NCBI RefSeq assembly: GCF_001202025.1
Contig: NZ_LGHS01000041.1
Span: 148,816 to 212,815 of the forward strand
From: Pseudorhodobacter aquimaris
GTDB taxonomy: Bacteria > Pseudomonadota > Alphaproteobacteria > Rhodobacterales > Rhodobacteraceae
Direction: 5' to 3'
DNA: 64,000 nucleotides
Shown here in pieces: positions 47,912-57,609 of the stretch. Each line of letters begins with the position of its first letter. Position 1 is the first letter of the stretch. The notes under the pieces are model-generated. The model did no database searches. It worked only from the letters and a program-made list of their open reading frames with translations, and was not told the origin of the DNA. Position numbers and translations under genes: made by a program.

Positions 47912-47942
47912 CAAAATCCCTTCCCTACGAACCGGAGCAATA

Positions 47943-49925
47943 ATGCAATATACCAAAACCCTATCGTGGACGGGCGTTTCACTTCTGGCCCTATCCAGTG
48001 CGATTCATGCACAAGAGGCAGGCGGCGCCTTCGTTCTGGACCCGATCAATATCATCCGCGAGGGTGAAGATAACATCGAGGCGACCGGCGGCACCGTTCT
48101 GACACAAGACGATCTGGAGGCACTTCAACCTGCCGATGTATCGGAGCTGTTTGCGCGCGAATCGACTGTCACCGTTTCGGGCGGTGCCAGCCCGGGCAAG
48201 AAAATCCACGTGCTGGGGATGGAGCAATCCAACCTTGCCGTCAGCGTCGACGGTGTGCCGCAAACCGCGACGAGTTGGCATCACACCGGGTCGAACGTCA
48301 TCGATCCCGTTTTCCTGAAACGGGTTGAGGTAGAGGCCGGTGCGGCGGCCGCTGATTCAGGCTTTGCCGCCGCTGCGGGTGCGATCCGCTATGAAACGGT
48401 CGGTGCGGATGATCTGTTGGAAGAAGGCCAGAACACCGGCGGCCGCGTTGCCCTGTCTTATGGCACCAACGGGCGTGGCGCATCGGGAAGCCTTGCCTCT
48501 TATGGTCGCTATGAAAATCTTGACTGGTTCGTGATGGTCAGCAAGACAGATGGCTCTGATTACGAAAGCGGGGATGGCATCACGGTTGAGGGCACAGAGC
48601 CCGCGTCGAATGCGCTGCTTGCAAAATTCGGTTATGAATTCGAAGACAGCCGGGTCGAGCTGAGCTTTGAGCGCAGCCGCGATGAGGCCGACCGTCTGAT
48701 CAAGATGAACCTCGGGCTTGCAGGGGATGAGCTGCACCCGCTCAAGATCAGCCGCGACTCTGTCAAGCTGACCTATACCTCGACTAACCCCACCGACAGC
48801 TGGGACCCCGAGGCCACGGTTTATTTCAGCCAAAGCGATTATTGGCGCGATAACTATTCCACAGGCCGCACCAATGGGAATATGGTCCTGAAAGAAGATC
48901 TGTTCGGCGGTAAGTTGCAAAACACCTTTGCGCTTGGCGCGGGCAAGATCACCGCTGGTGTCGACTTTAACCAGCATGATTACCACACCGACAACTACGG
49001 TGTGAACGACCGCCGTTACCGCAATTTCTCGACCAGCCAGATCGGTGCCTTTGTGCAGGGGCGGTTTGAGTTTGACAATGGTATCAACCTGTCCACGGGC
49101 GCGCGCTATGATGCGCACCGCTTTACCGATTGGGACGGCAACCGCTTTTCCGACAGCGGCGGCAGCATCAACGGGACCCTGGCCTATAAGGTCAATGACA
49201 ACCTGGAGTTCTTTGCCGGTGCATCCCAGACATGGCTTGGCTATGTCATCGGGGATTACGGCTATGTCCACGCCCGCACAGATGCTTTCTTTACCGATCC
49301 GTCCTTTAGCACCGGTGAGGCCAAGAACATCAAACTTGGCGCGAATTTTGGCGGGGATAACTGGAAAGGTGGCGTGACGCTTTTTGACACCAAGCTGAAC
49401 GGGTTGCCCACCTATGGCTATGATGCCGCAAGCTATAGCCTGCATAACAACCCTGACGAGTTCCGCAGCCGCGGTGTGACATTGAACGGCAGCTATGATT
49501 TTGGTGATACCCGTGTGGGGGCGACCTTTACCTCAGCAGATGTCACCCAAGGCGGCGTCTCGGCATTGCCAGACAGCGGCACTTTCATGCCGGTGGGCGA
49601 TATGGCGACGCTTTATGTCGACCACGAGTTGCCCAACCAGAATCTGACGGTCGGGGCGACGGTCGAATGGGCCGGAAAGATCTCGGATGCGGTGGCGACG
49701 GCGGCAGGGTTTTATGACCAAGAGGCCTATACGGTGGTCAATGCCTATGCTGAATGGACACCGCCCTCCTATGAGACGCTGGCGGTACGGCTTAGCGTCG
49801 ACAACCTGTTTGACAAGACTTATTTTGAGCGTTCTGGCTATGCGACCAGCTCAAGCCGTGGCGGGATCGATCCTGTCTATGCGCCGGGGCGGACGATTAC
49901 GCTGGGGGCAAACCTCAAGTTCTAG
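47943..49925 (+). CDS. TonB-dependent outer-membrane receptor
   Basis: A 660-residue receptor. A signal peptide (about 1-23) precedes a TonB-box-like FVLDPINII and a plug domain (about 45-150). The barrel of about 22 strands ends in ...[12 protein letters not shown] with terminal Phe. ATG 47943 follows GGAGC at good spacing. The plug lacks the full CIRGAN-type signature but keeps [20 protein letters not shown]. The ligand is probably a ferric siderophore or heme, given the transporter operon directly upstream. Confidence 0.9.
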   Translation: MQYTKTLSWTGVSLLALSSAIHAQEAGGAFVLDPINIIREGEDNIEATGGTVLTQDDLEALQPADVSELFARESTVTVSGGASPGKKIHVLGMEQSNLAVSVDGVPQTATSWHHTGSNVIDPVFLKRVEVEAGAAAADSGFAAAAGAIRYETVGADDLLEEGQNTGGRVALSYGTNGRGASGSLASYGRYENLDWFVMVSKTDGSDYESGDGITVEGTEPASNALLAKFGYEFEDSRVELSFERSRDEADRLIKMNLGLAGDELHPLKISRDSVKLTYTSTNPTDSWDPEATVYFSQSDYWRDNYSTGRTNGNMVLKEDLFGGKLQNTFALGAGKITAGVDFNQHDYHTDNYGVNDRRYRNFSTSQIGAFVQGRFEFDNGINLSTGARYDAHRFTDWDGNRFSDSGGSINGTLAYKVNDNLEFFAGASQTWLGYVIGDYGYVHARTDAFFTDPSFSTGEAKNIKLGANFGGDNWKGGVTLFDTKLNGLPTYGYDAASYSLHNNPDEFRSRGVTLNGSYDFGDTRVGATFTSADVTQGGVSALPDSGTFMPVGDMATLYVDHELPNQNLTVGATVEWAGKISDAVATAAGFYDQEAYTVVNAYAEWTPPSYETLAVRLSVDNLFDKTYFERSGYATSSSRGGIDPVYAPGRTITLGANLKF

Positions 49926-49952
49926 GGCATAGGATCTTGCCAGTAAAACATC

Positions 49953-49982
49953 GGGCCCGCCATGACTATGGCGGGCCCTTTC
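49953..49982. terminator. strong bidirectional terminator
   Basis: GGGCCCGCCAT pairs with ATGGCGGGCCC over 11 bp with a 4-base loop, followed by TTTC. It lies between the convergent receptor and AtoE genes. Confidence 0.85.
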
Positions 49983-50005
49983 TTCATCGCTCTAAGGGTG
50001 ATCGG

Positions 50006-51313
50006 TCAGATGAATGTCAGGCCGATTGAGATGATGATGCCCGACAAGATCAGATGCACGACACAAAAGCCCATGATGTCCTTGGCGCGCAGACCGGCAA
50101 TCCCAAGGATCGGCAGCGCCCAGAAAGGCTGCACCATATTCGTCCAGGCATCCCCCCAGGCCACAGCCATCGAGGTGCGCGCAAGATCGGCGCCAAGCGC
50201 TTGTGCTGCGGGCAGGATCACAGGGGCCTGCACCGCCCATTGGCCGCCACCCGAGGGCACGAAGAAGTTGACGATCCCCGCCGAGATGAACGACCAGAAC
50301 GGCAAGGATGCGGCCGTCGCCAGACCGACCAACCCCTCAGAGATGCTGGCAGCCAAGCCCGATTGCACCATGATCGCCATGATCCCCGCATAGAAGGGGA
50401 ACTGGATCACAATGCCCGCCCCGCCCTTGACCGCATCCGTCAGCGCGTTCAGCAAACGGCGCGGCGTCCCGTGCAACAAGATCGCCAATGTCAGGAACAA
50501 GAAGTTGATGACGTTCAGCGACAACCCGTTTCCGGCAGCAAAATACTGGATCAACCACGCAAGGCCCGCTGCACCAATCAGCATGGAGAGCACATAGCTG
50601 TTCTCCATACGCTCGGCCGGTGTCGAGAGTGCGGGTTGTTCCGCGTCATCCTCAACCAGCAAGGCAGGATCGACATAGATCGCATCCTCTTCGCGCGGCA
50701 GCATGGCACGGTTCACAAAGGGCACCACGATGAACAAGGCGATCACGATCGCGAGGTTATACACCGCGAAAATGGTGTCCGAGGTTGGGATCACCCCCGT
50801 GATATCGGCAAAGGGATGGCCTTCGGTTGCAATCGAAAGCGGCACCGAACCCGCCAGCCCGCCATGCCAGATGATGAATCCGGAATAGGCCGAAGCGACC
50901 AGCAAGCGGTAATCAACGCGGATTGTCCGCGCCAGCTCCCGCGCGAATAATGCGCCGACAACCAAGCCGAACCCCCAGTTGATCCAGGAGGCTGCAAGGG
51001 ACACGAAACTGACCAGCAAGATCGCAGAGCCGGGGCTGCTTGCCATGCCCGCAAGGGCCGAAAGCCCGCGGCGCACCAGCGGCGTCGAGGCCATCATATA
51101 ACCGGTAACCAGCACCAACAGCATTTGCATTGAGAAGGTGAGCAAGGTCCAGAACCCGTCGCCCCACATCGTGACGACCTCTACCGGGCCGGTCCCTTGG
51201 GTAAAGACCGCCGCCAGACCGGCAATCAGGGTCAGCACCAGAACGAAAACGAAAGGATCGGGCAAGTAGCGGTCGACAAGACGCACCATTGGCCGTGACA
51301 AGAAATTAAGCAT
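50006..51313 (-). CDS. AtoE-family short-chain fatty acid transporter
   Basis: A 435-residue membrane protein with about 12 helices. LSRPMVRLVDRYLPDPFVFVLVLTL at the start and VPSGGGQWAVQAPVILPAA near residue 350 are diagnostic of AtoE (acetoacetate/short-chain acid uptake). It follows the DeoR regulator gene by 150 bases on the same strand, so it may be regulated with it. Confidence 0.88.
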   Translation of the reverse strand: MLNFLSRPMVRLVDRYLPDPFVFVLVLTLIAGLAAVFTQGTGPVEVVTMWGDGFWTLLTFSMQMLLVLVTGYMMASTPLVRRGLSALAGMASSPGSAILLVSFVSLAASWINWGFGLVVGALFARELARTIRVDYRLLVASAYSGFIIWHGGLAGSVPLSIATEGHPFADITGVIPTSDTIFAVYNLAIVIALFIVVPFVNRAMLPREEDAIYVDPALLVEDDAEQPALSTPAERMENSYVLSMLIGAAGLAWLIQYFAAGNGLSLNVINFLFLTLAILLHGTPRRLLNALTDAVKGGAGIVIQFPFYAGIMAIMVQSGLAASISEGLVGLATAASLPFWSFISAGIVNFFVPSGGGQWAVQAPVILPAAQALGADLARTSMAVAWGDAWTNMVQPFWALPILGIAGLRAKDIMGFCVVHLILSGIIISIGLTFI

Positions 51314-51463
51314 GGAATCCTCCTATTCCAGATTATGACAATCGGCTCTAGCCTGTACTATTAAAGATTGCCATGCAGAAGGCTATGCTATTGGTGCGCC
51401 TGTCTTTCTGGAAACCGTCAGGTGGCATCACGCCCCTGCCCCACCTCATCTGCCAAGATGGGC

Positions 51464-52243
51464 CTATTCTGCCGGCAGAAACTCGATCCCATGCCCCTTG
51501 AGCATTCTGCCGATATCATCCGGCGGGGGGGCATCGGACACCAATATGTCAAAGCGGTCGGCATGATCGAGCATAACCGGCGCGCGTTTTGCGAATTTCT
51601 CGGCAACGGTCACGACGATGCACACCTGCGCGTTCCGGGCCGCTATACGGGCGATATTGGCCTCTTGGAAATCATGCAGCATGAACCCGGATTCGGCATT
51701 GACCGCCCCGATGGAAAAAACTGCGAACTGGGTATTGAACCGCCCGACCAGCTCCAGCGCCTCGGCCCCGAACGCGCCGCCGTCATGGGGGCGCAACTCT
51801 CCTCCCGCCAGAAACACCCGGTTGCCATTGCGCATCGAAAGGGTCTGCGCCACGAAAATCGAGTTGGTCACAACGTAAAGCTTTTTATGCGCGCGCAGCG
51901 CCATGGCAACATAGGCCGTGCTGGAACCGACATCGAGAAAAACCGAATCCCCGTCGCTGATCAGCCCCGCCACCCGCGCGGCAAGCCGCTCTTTGACCGA
52001 TGACTTTTCATCCATACGGTTCTGGAATGGCGCCTCATGCAGCCGGTGCACCAGATGGACACCGCCATGCACCTTGCGCACGATCGCATTATCCTCTAGC
52101 GAGCGGAGGTTGCGCCGGATGGTTTCCTTGGACACGCCAAGACGTTCCGCCAGAAAATTCACCCGACAAGAGCCGCCCGCCCGGCGCAGCTCTGTCAGAA
52201 TTTCTTCTTCGCGTTGATTTGTGGTTTTGGCGTCTTGGGTCAT
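51464..52243 (-). CDS. DeoR/GlpR-type transcriptional regulator
   Basis: A 259-residue repressor: an N-terminal winged HTH (about 8-60, REEEILTELRRAGGSCRVNFLAERLGVSKETIRRNL in part) and a DeoR C-terminal sensor with VFLDVGSSTAYVAMAL and FSIGAVNAESGFMLHD. The effector is usually a phosphorylated metabolite, which fits the kinase encoded divergently at 52447. The ATG at 52243 is used; the frame upstream is non-coding promoter. It likely controls the kinase-dehydrogenase-permease operon. Confidence 0.88.
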   Translation of the reverse strand: MTQDAKTTNQREEEILTELRRAGGSCRVNFLAERLGVSKETIRRNLRSLEDNAIVRKVHGGVHLVHRLHEAPFQNRMDEKSSVKERLAARVAGLISDGDSVFLDVGSSTAYVAMALRAHKKLYVVTNSIFVAQTLSMRNGNRVFLAGGELRPHDGGAFGAEALELVGRFNTQFAVFSIGAVNAESGFMLHDFQEANIARIAARNAQVCIVVTVAEKFAKRAPVMLDHADRFDILVSDAPPPDDIGRMLKGHGIEFLPAE

Positions 52244-52446
52244 AAGGGCTCGGGGTGTTTTGTTGTTTATGAGCAATACGACGAAAACGATTGCCACAAA
52301 ATGCCAAATTTTAAGCACAGGGAAAAAAACGTATGTGGCTAAATGTGTTTTTATTGACAGAAGATGAACGTTAATGCACGGTTTTAGTGGGGGAAGCCTA
52401 GTGTTCCCGATTAAATCGAACACTTTGCACCGTGGAAGGGGACAGG
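52244..52446. promoter_or_regulatory. divergent control region of the catabolic island
   Basis: This 203-base AT-rich spacer separates the DeoR gene from the kinase operon. TTGACA occurs at 52353-52358, but no -10 is clear. The dyad at 52400-52424 is listed separately. Confidence 0.4.
52400..52424. promoter_or_regulatory. candidate DeoR operator
   Basis: AGTGTTC and GAACACT are perfect 7-base arms around an 11-base spacer that itself contains CGATT-A-AATCG. It ends 22 bases before the kinase start, between promoter and gene, where a repressor would act. Confidence 0.5.
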
Positions 52447-53328
52447 ATGGACCATAGGGAACGCATTCGGGGCATAAAAGCTTTGCCGTGTTGGGTGGGC
52501 GATGTTTCACTTTCGCCTCTGGAGGGTGGCATTACCAACCTCAACTTTCTGGCCGAGGATGCCGAAGGGCGATATGCGGTGCGCGTTGGCTCTGACATCC
52601 CCGAACATCACGTCATGCGATTCAATGAGCTGAGCGCGATGCATGCCGCCTATGCCGCCGGTGTCGCCCCCCGCGTGAAATATGCAGAGCCTGCGATCAC
52701 TGTCCTTGATTTCGTCGACAGCCACACGCTGACGCCAGAGGATGTCACCGCCCCCGAAATGCTGCCCCGGATCATCGATCTGGTAAAATGCTGCCACCAA
52801 GAGGTGCCCAAACACCTGCGCGGTCCGGCGTTGATCTTTTGGGTGTTCCATGTGATCCGCGATTACGGTGCCACCCTGTCCGAACGCGGTAGTACCTATG
52901 CCGATCTGATTGACGAGTTGGTCAGCCATGGCAATGCGCTAGAGGCCGCTGCCGGCCCGTTTGATGTGGTCTTTGGCCATAATGATTTGCTGGCAGGAAA
53001 TATTCTGGATGACGGCAAGCGTCTGTGGCTTATCGATTATGATTATGCCGGTTTCAACAGCCCGTTATTCGATCTTGGTGGGTTGGCATCCAATAACAAC
53101 CTGTCGGAAAAACAAGAGCAAGCCTGTCTGGAACAGTATTTCGAGACCCCTGTCACGGGCGAGTTGTTGCACCGCTATTCGGCCATGAAATGCGCATCGC
53201 TCTTGCGCGAAACCATGTGGAGCATGGTGTCGGAGCTCACCTCCGAACTGGACTTCAACTATGCCGCCTACACCGCTGAAAACCTTGATGCCTTTCGGCA
53301 CTCCTATGCTGATTTCAAGACTATATAA
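52447..53328 (+). CDS. choline/ethanolamine kinase-like phosphotransferase
   Basis: A 293-residue protein of the LicA/choline-kinase/APH fold. The catalytic HND...N segment is FGHNDLLAGNIL (H178-D180-N185), and the metal-binding LIDYDYAG follows at 195-202, as in choline kinases. It should phosphorylate an amino alcohol such as choline, ethanolamine or a methylated ethanolamine. AAGGGGAC 5 bases before the ATG at 52447 supports that start over a GTG 15 bases upstream. It is first in an operon with a flavin dehydrogenase and an EutH permease. Confidence 0.82.
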   Translation: MDHRERIRGIKALPCWVGDVSLSPLEGGITNLNFLAEDAEGRYAVRVGSDIPEHHVMRFNELSAMHAAYAAGVAPRVKYAEPAITVLDFVDSHTLTPEDVTAPEMLPRIIDLVKCCHQEVPKHLRGPALIFWVFHVIRDYGATLSERGSTYADLIDELVSHGNALEAAAGPFDVVFGHNDLLAGNILDDGKRLWLIDYDYAGFNSPLFDLGGLASNNNLSEKQEQACLEQYFETPVTGELLHRYSAMKCASLLRETMWSMVSELTSELDFNYAAYTAENLDAFRHSYADFKTI

Positions 53329-53340
53329 GGACCGACCTGA

Positions 53341-55788
53341 ATGACTGACCTGCCAACATCTGCCAAAGCTGTAATCATCGGGGGGGGGATCGTCGGGGTC
53401 TCTACGGCATATCACCTTGCCAAGCTGGGCTGGACCGATACCGTCCTGCTGGAGCGCAAGAAGCTGACCTCGGGCACCACATTTCATGCTGCGGGCCTTG
53501 TGGGCCAGCTGCGTTCAAACGCCAATATCACCCAGTTGCTGGGCTATTCGGTTGATCTTTACAACAAGCTGGAGGCCGAAACCGGGTTGGGCACCGGCTG
53601 GAAGATGAACGGCGGGCTGCGGCTGGCCTGTAATGAGGAACGTTGGGCCGAGGTCAAGCGTCAGGCCACAACCGCCCATAGTTTCGGGCTGGAGATGGAG
53701 CTGTTGACCCCTTCCGAGGCGCAAAAGCTCTGGCCGTTGATGAATGTCGATGATGTGGTCGGCGCGGCCTTCATGCCGACGGACGGTCAGGCAAATCCTT
53801 CCGATATCACCCAAGCCTTGGCCAAGGGTGCGCGGATGGCGGGGGCTTCGATCTTTGAAGACACCAAGGTTATCGATCTTGAGATCGAAAAGGGCCGAAT
53901 TCGCGCCGTCATTACCGACAAGGGCCGCATCGAATGTGAGCGGGTGATCTGTTGTGCCGGTCAATGGACACGCGCCTTTGCCGCCAAATTTGGCGTCAAT
54001 GTGCCGCTGGTGTCGATGGAGCACCAATATATGGTCACCGAGGCCATTGAGGGGGTAACCGCCAATCTGCCAACCCTGCGCGATCCCGACCGGCTGACCT
54101 ATTACAAGGAAGAGGTCGGCGGGCTGGTCATGGGCGGCTATGAGCCGAACCCGATCCCTTGGGCCAATAACGGCATTCCCAAAGGGTTCCATTACTCCCT
54201 GCTCGACAGCAACTTTGACCATTTTGAACAGTTGATGGAGCTGGCGCTTGGTCGCGTCCCTGCCCTTGAAACGGCCGGTATCAAAACCCTGACCAATGGT
54301 CCCGAAAGCTTTACGCCGGATGGCAATTTCATCATCGGTGAGGCGCCCGAGCTGAAGAACTTCTATGTCGGTGCCGGCTTTAACGCCTTTGGCATCGCGG
54401 CAGGTGGCGGCGCGGGGATGGCGCTGGCGGAGTGGGTCCATAAAGGGGAGCCGCCGTTTGACCTGTGGTCCGCCGATATCCGCCGCTTTGGTGTGCCGCA
54501 TTTCGACACCGATTGGGTCCGCACCCGTACCGTTGAAGCCTATGCCAAACATTACACAATGGCATGGCCGCATGAGGAAAACCGTTCGGGTCGGCCTTGC
54601 CGTAAATCGCCGCTTTATGACCGGTTGGAAAAACAAGGCGCCTGTTTCGGTGAAAAGCTGGGCTGGGAACGTCCGAACTGGTTTGCCGATAAATCCCTCG
54701 GAGAGACACCCAAAGACACCTACAGCTTTGAGCGCCAGAACTGGTTTGCCGCGGTCGGGCGCGAACATCGCGCCGCGCGTGAGGCAGCGGCCCTCTTCGA
54801 TCAAAGCTCTTTCGCCAAATTCATCCTCAAAGGCCCTGATGCGCTGAAGGCGCTAAGCTGGATCGCCTCCAATGATGTCGACAAGCCCGTGGGAACCCTG
54901 ACCTATACGCAGATGCTCAATGATCACGCAGGCATCGAAAGCGATCTGACCATCGGGCGCATCGGCGAGGAAGAGTTCTACATCGTCACCGGCACCGGCT
55001 TTGCCACCCATGATTTCGACTGGATCAAGCGCAATATCCCCGAGGGCTACAACTGTCAGCTTTTCGATGTGACCTCCTCGCGGGCGGTGCTGACGTTGAT
55101 GGGGCCAAAGGCACGCGATATCCTGAGCGCGGTCACCCGTGATGATATCAGCAATGAGGCCTTCCCCTTTGGCACGCTTAAACCCATTGGTATCGCAGGC
55201 TGCCGGGCCGATGCGCTGCGCGTCACCTATGTTGGCGAATTGGGTTGGGAGCTTCACCTGCCCGTTGAATTCGCCACCACCGTTTATGATGCGATCATGG
55301 CGGCGGGGGCCGAACACGGGCTGGTCAATGCGGGCTACCGTGCGATTGAATCGCTGCGGCTGGAAAAGGGGTATCGTGCTTGGGGCTCCGATATCGGTCC
55401 CGATCACACGCCGTTCGAGTCCGGCCTTGGCTGGGCGGTAAAGCTGCGCAAGGACATTCCTTTCAAGGGACGTGAGGCGGCGCAGGCCCAAAAAGAAGCC
55501 GGCGTCAAAAAGCTGATTGCCTGCTTTACCACCGATCCGTCCGTGGTGCTTTTGGGCCGCGAGACAATCTACCGCGACGGTGAACGTGTCGGCTGGCTGA
55601 CCAGCGGCGGCTTTGGCTATACGGTCGAAAAATCCATCGGCTACGGCTATGTGCGCAACCCCGAGGGCGTTACCCGCGCCTATGTCGAGGCGGGCAGCTA
55701 TGAGCTGGAGGTCGGCACCGAGCGCGTCCCATGCGAGGTGCATATGGTCCCGCTCTATGACCCGAGCATGTCGCGTGTGAAGGCGTGA
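53341..55788 (+). CDS. dimethylglycine/sarcosine dehydrogenase-like flavoprotein
   Basis: An 815-residue protein with an N-terminal DAO FAD domain (AVIIGGGIVGVSTAYHLA at 10-27) and a TSGTTFHAAG stretch in which His49 is at the position of the covalent flavin His of dimethylglycine dehydrogenase. A FAO_M middle domain and a C-terminal GcvT/tetrahydrofolate-binding domain (about 435-810) follow. The family demethylates dimethylglycine, sarcosine or related N-methyl amines. It lies 12 bases after the kinase gene. Whether the substrate is an amino acid or an amino alcohol is open. Confidence 0.85.
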   Translation: MTDLPTSAKAVIIGGGIVGVSTAYHLAKLGWTDTVLLERKKLTSGTTFHAAGLVGQLRSNANITQLLGYSVDLYNKLEAETGLGTGWKMNGGLRLACNEERWAEVKRQATTAHSFGLEMELLTPSEAQKLWPLMNVDDVVGAAFMPTDGQANPSDITQALAKGARMAGASIFEDTKVIDLEIEKGRIRAVITDKGRIECERVICCAGQWTRAFAAKFGVNVPLVSMEHQYMVTEAIEGVTANLPTLRDPDRLTYYKEEVGGLVMGGYEPNPIPWANNGIPKGFHYSLLDSNFDHFEQLMELALGRVPALETAGIKTLTNGPESFTPDGNFIIGEAPELKNFYVGAGFNAFGIAAGGGAGMALAEWVHKGEPPFDLWSADIRRFGVPHFDTDWVRTRTVEAYAKHYTMAWPHEENRSGRPCRKSPLYDRLEKQGACFGEKLGWERPNWFADKSLGETPKDTYSFERQNWFAAVGREHRAAREAAALFDQSSFAKFILKGPDALKALSWIASNDVDKPVGTLTYTQMLNDHAGIESDLTIGRIGEEEFYIVTGTGFATHDFDWIKRNIPEGYNCQLFDVTSSRAVLTLMGPKARDILSAVTRDDISNEAFPFGTLKPIGIAGCRADALRVTYVGELGWELHLPVEFATTVYDAIMAAGAEHGLVNAGYRAIESLRLEKGYRAWGSDIGPDHTPFESGLGWAVKLRKDIPFKGREAAQAQKEAGVKKLIACFTTDPSVVLLGRETIYRDGERVGWLTSGGFGYTVEKSIGYGYVRNPEGVTRAYVEAGSYELEVGTERVPCEVHMVPLYDPSMSRVKA

Positions 55789-55943
55789 CGGCACATAAAA
55801 ACCAGTGACCACAACCGGCTCTGCATTGCAGGGCCGGTCTTGCAAGGTCCATAGGCATGAAATCCGACGGGGCGATCCGACCCGGTCCAACTGATGACAA
55901 GGCCGGTCAACGGCCGCATATTTTTACAACATGGAGATAAAGC

Positions 55944-57152
55944 ATGGAAATAATTGGGACAGTTATCATCTACATCATAATGGCCTGCGCCGTTATCGGT
56001 GCCTTTGCCTATATACGTGATCCCGAATCCGGGCTTGGCAAGGAGTTTCAGGAAGGGCTTTATTCGATCGGTCCCATCTTTGTGCCGGTGGCTGGTATCA
56101 TGGCGGCCATCCCCTATTTGTCGCAATTTGTCAGCGCCGTTGTCGGGCCGCTTTTTGCGATGATCGGGGCAGATCCGGCCATTGCCGCCACCACGATCAT
56201 TGCCATCGACATGGGCGGCTATCAGCTGGCCAATGTTCTGGCGCAAAGCCGCGAATCCTGGATTATCGCGACGCTGGTGGGCTATATGGCCGGTGCCACG
56301 ATCATCTTCTCGATCCCCGTCGGGCTTTCGATGCTCAAGAAATCGGACCACCCCTATATGGCGCTTGGGATTATGTCGGGGATCCTGAGCATTCCTATCG
56401 GGGTGTTCATTTCGGCGCTTTTGATCATGCTGGGCGATGTTCAGGTGCGGCCCGAGATTGCGGCCACGGGGGATGCGACCCTGTCGCTGGCATTGGATAT
56501 CGGATCGATCCTGCGCAATCTGGCACCGCTTGCGATTTTTTGTGTGGCCATTGCCCTTGGCCTGCGGTTCGCGCCCAATGCGATGATCAAAGGATTTCTG
56601 TGGTTCGGCAAGATCATGTATGCGGGGATCACGCTGGTTCTGGTATTTTCCATCGTGGAATATTTCACCGGCATTTTCTCGACCGTTCTGGGCGGCTGGG
56701 GCTTTGATCCGATCATCGCAGATGAGGCCGACCAGTTCCGCGCGCTAGAGATTGCGGGCTATATCGGCATCATGCTCTCGGGGGCCTTCCCGATGGTCTA
56801 TCTGGTCACCAAATATCTCGCAGGCCCGATGGAGGCGATGGGCAGTGCGATTGGTGTGTCGCCGCGCGGAGCCGCAGGGCTTTTGGCGGCGGTGGCCAAT
56901 GTGCTGGCGATGTACCGTCTGATCGGTGATATGCCAGCCCGTGACAAGGTCCTCGCCATTGCATTTTGTGTCTGTGCGGCCTTTTCCTTTGGCGACCATC
57001 TGGCATTTGCCGCGAACTTTCAGCCTTCCATCATCTTGCCTTTGCTCTTGGGCAAGCTCGGTGGCGGAATATGCGGTTTTGTCATCGCGCTGTGGCTTTC
57101 GGTGCCCAAAGCCCGCGAAATCGAGGCAGGGCAGATCGCTGCTGTAGCTTAA
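55944..57152 (+). CDS. eutH: EutH-family ethanolamine permease
   Basis: A 402-residue membrane protein with about 11 helices. GLYSIGPIFVPVAGIMAAIPYLSQFV, AIDMGGYQLANVLA and MLSGAFPMVYLVTKYLAGP match EutH, the ethanolamine permease of enteric bacteria. No ethanolamine ammonia-lyase or microcompartment gene is present. The 155-base gap after the dehydrogenase has no obvious terminator, so co-transcription is likely. Confidence 0.88.
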   Translation: MEIIGTVIIYIIMACAVIGAFAYIRDPESGLGKEFQEGLYSIGPIFVPVAGIMAAIPYLSQFVSAVVGPLFAMIGADPAIAATTIIAIDMGGYQLANVLAQSRESWIIATLVGYMAGATIIFSIPVGLSMLKKSDHPYMALGIMSGILSIPIGVFISALLIMLGDVQVRPEIAATGDATLSLALDIGSILRNLAPLAIFCVAIALGLRFAPNAMIKGFLWFGKIMYAGITLVLVFSIVEYFTGIFSTVLGGWGFDPIIADEADQFRALEIAGYIGIMLSGAFPMVYLVTKYLAGPMEAMGSAIGVSPRGAAGLLAAVANVLAMYRLIGDMPARDKVLAIAFCVCAAFSFGDHLAFAANFQPSIILPLLLGKLGGGICGFVIALWLSVPKAREIEAGQIAAVA

Positions 57153-57179
57153 CAGGCCTGACCTTTTGTTCATCCGGCC

Positions 57180-57211
57180 AATCGGGCGCCCATTCACGCG
57201 GGCGCCCGATT
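57180..57211 (+). terminator. terminator after eutH
   Basis: AATCGGGCGCCC pairs perfectly with GGGCGCCCGATT across 8 bases, 28 bases after the eutH stop. The stem is 12 bp; the T-run is short. Confidence 0.8.
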
Positions 57212-57419
57212 GCGTAGCTGACACGCCGATCCTGCCCGGCAAGGCCGATATTGGGCTTCTACGAATACCTAACCGTTGTTGCGCGGGCGCTGCGGGTCAC
57301 ACCCCTTGACGTCAAACCAATTTCCTTTTTCTCTCTGCGGGCGACATCAACGGCGACAACCCGCAAGCCTCTGACCTTTCTTCTCGTGGCGATGCGCGGA
57401 CGTCAGGGCAATTCCCAAA

Positions 57420-57461
57420 TTATTGCAATTCCAACAACAGTAAATGAAATACTATTTCTAT
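57420..57461 (+). repeat. 42-base regulatory element, copy 1 (wrbA)
   Basis: TTATTGCA-N4-AACAACAGTAAATG-N6-ATTTCTAT occurs here and again at 59565-59606 in the same orientation; I count 36 of 42 bases identical by eye. It is about 150 bases upstream of wrbA, with no shared coding sequence, so it is probably a LysR operator-promoter element. Confidence 0.65.
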
Positions 57462-57609
57462 ATTCGTCAATCATCAGTACTCCTATAGTCAACAGCGAGA
57501 GGATTGAGGTGCTTGGATTCTATGTGCCTCCCCATCCGATCCGGACCGTTCTTGCCTATGCAAAGATCGCTCCGGTTCGCCTTGAAACCGAACTTCAACG
57601 GAGAGAGAA

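Larger units (their letters stand above)
57153..57609. other. intergenic: eutH terminator and wrbA control region
   Basis: This 457-base stretch holds the terminator at 57180-57211 and a 42-base element at 57420-57461 shared with the dioxygenase promoter. An open frame at 57251-57613 crosses this element and resembles no protein, so it is not called. Confidence 0.6.
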
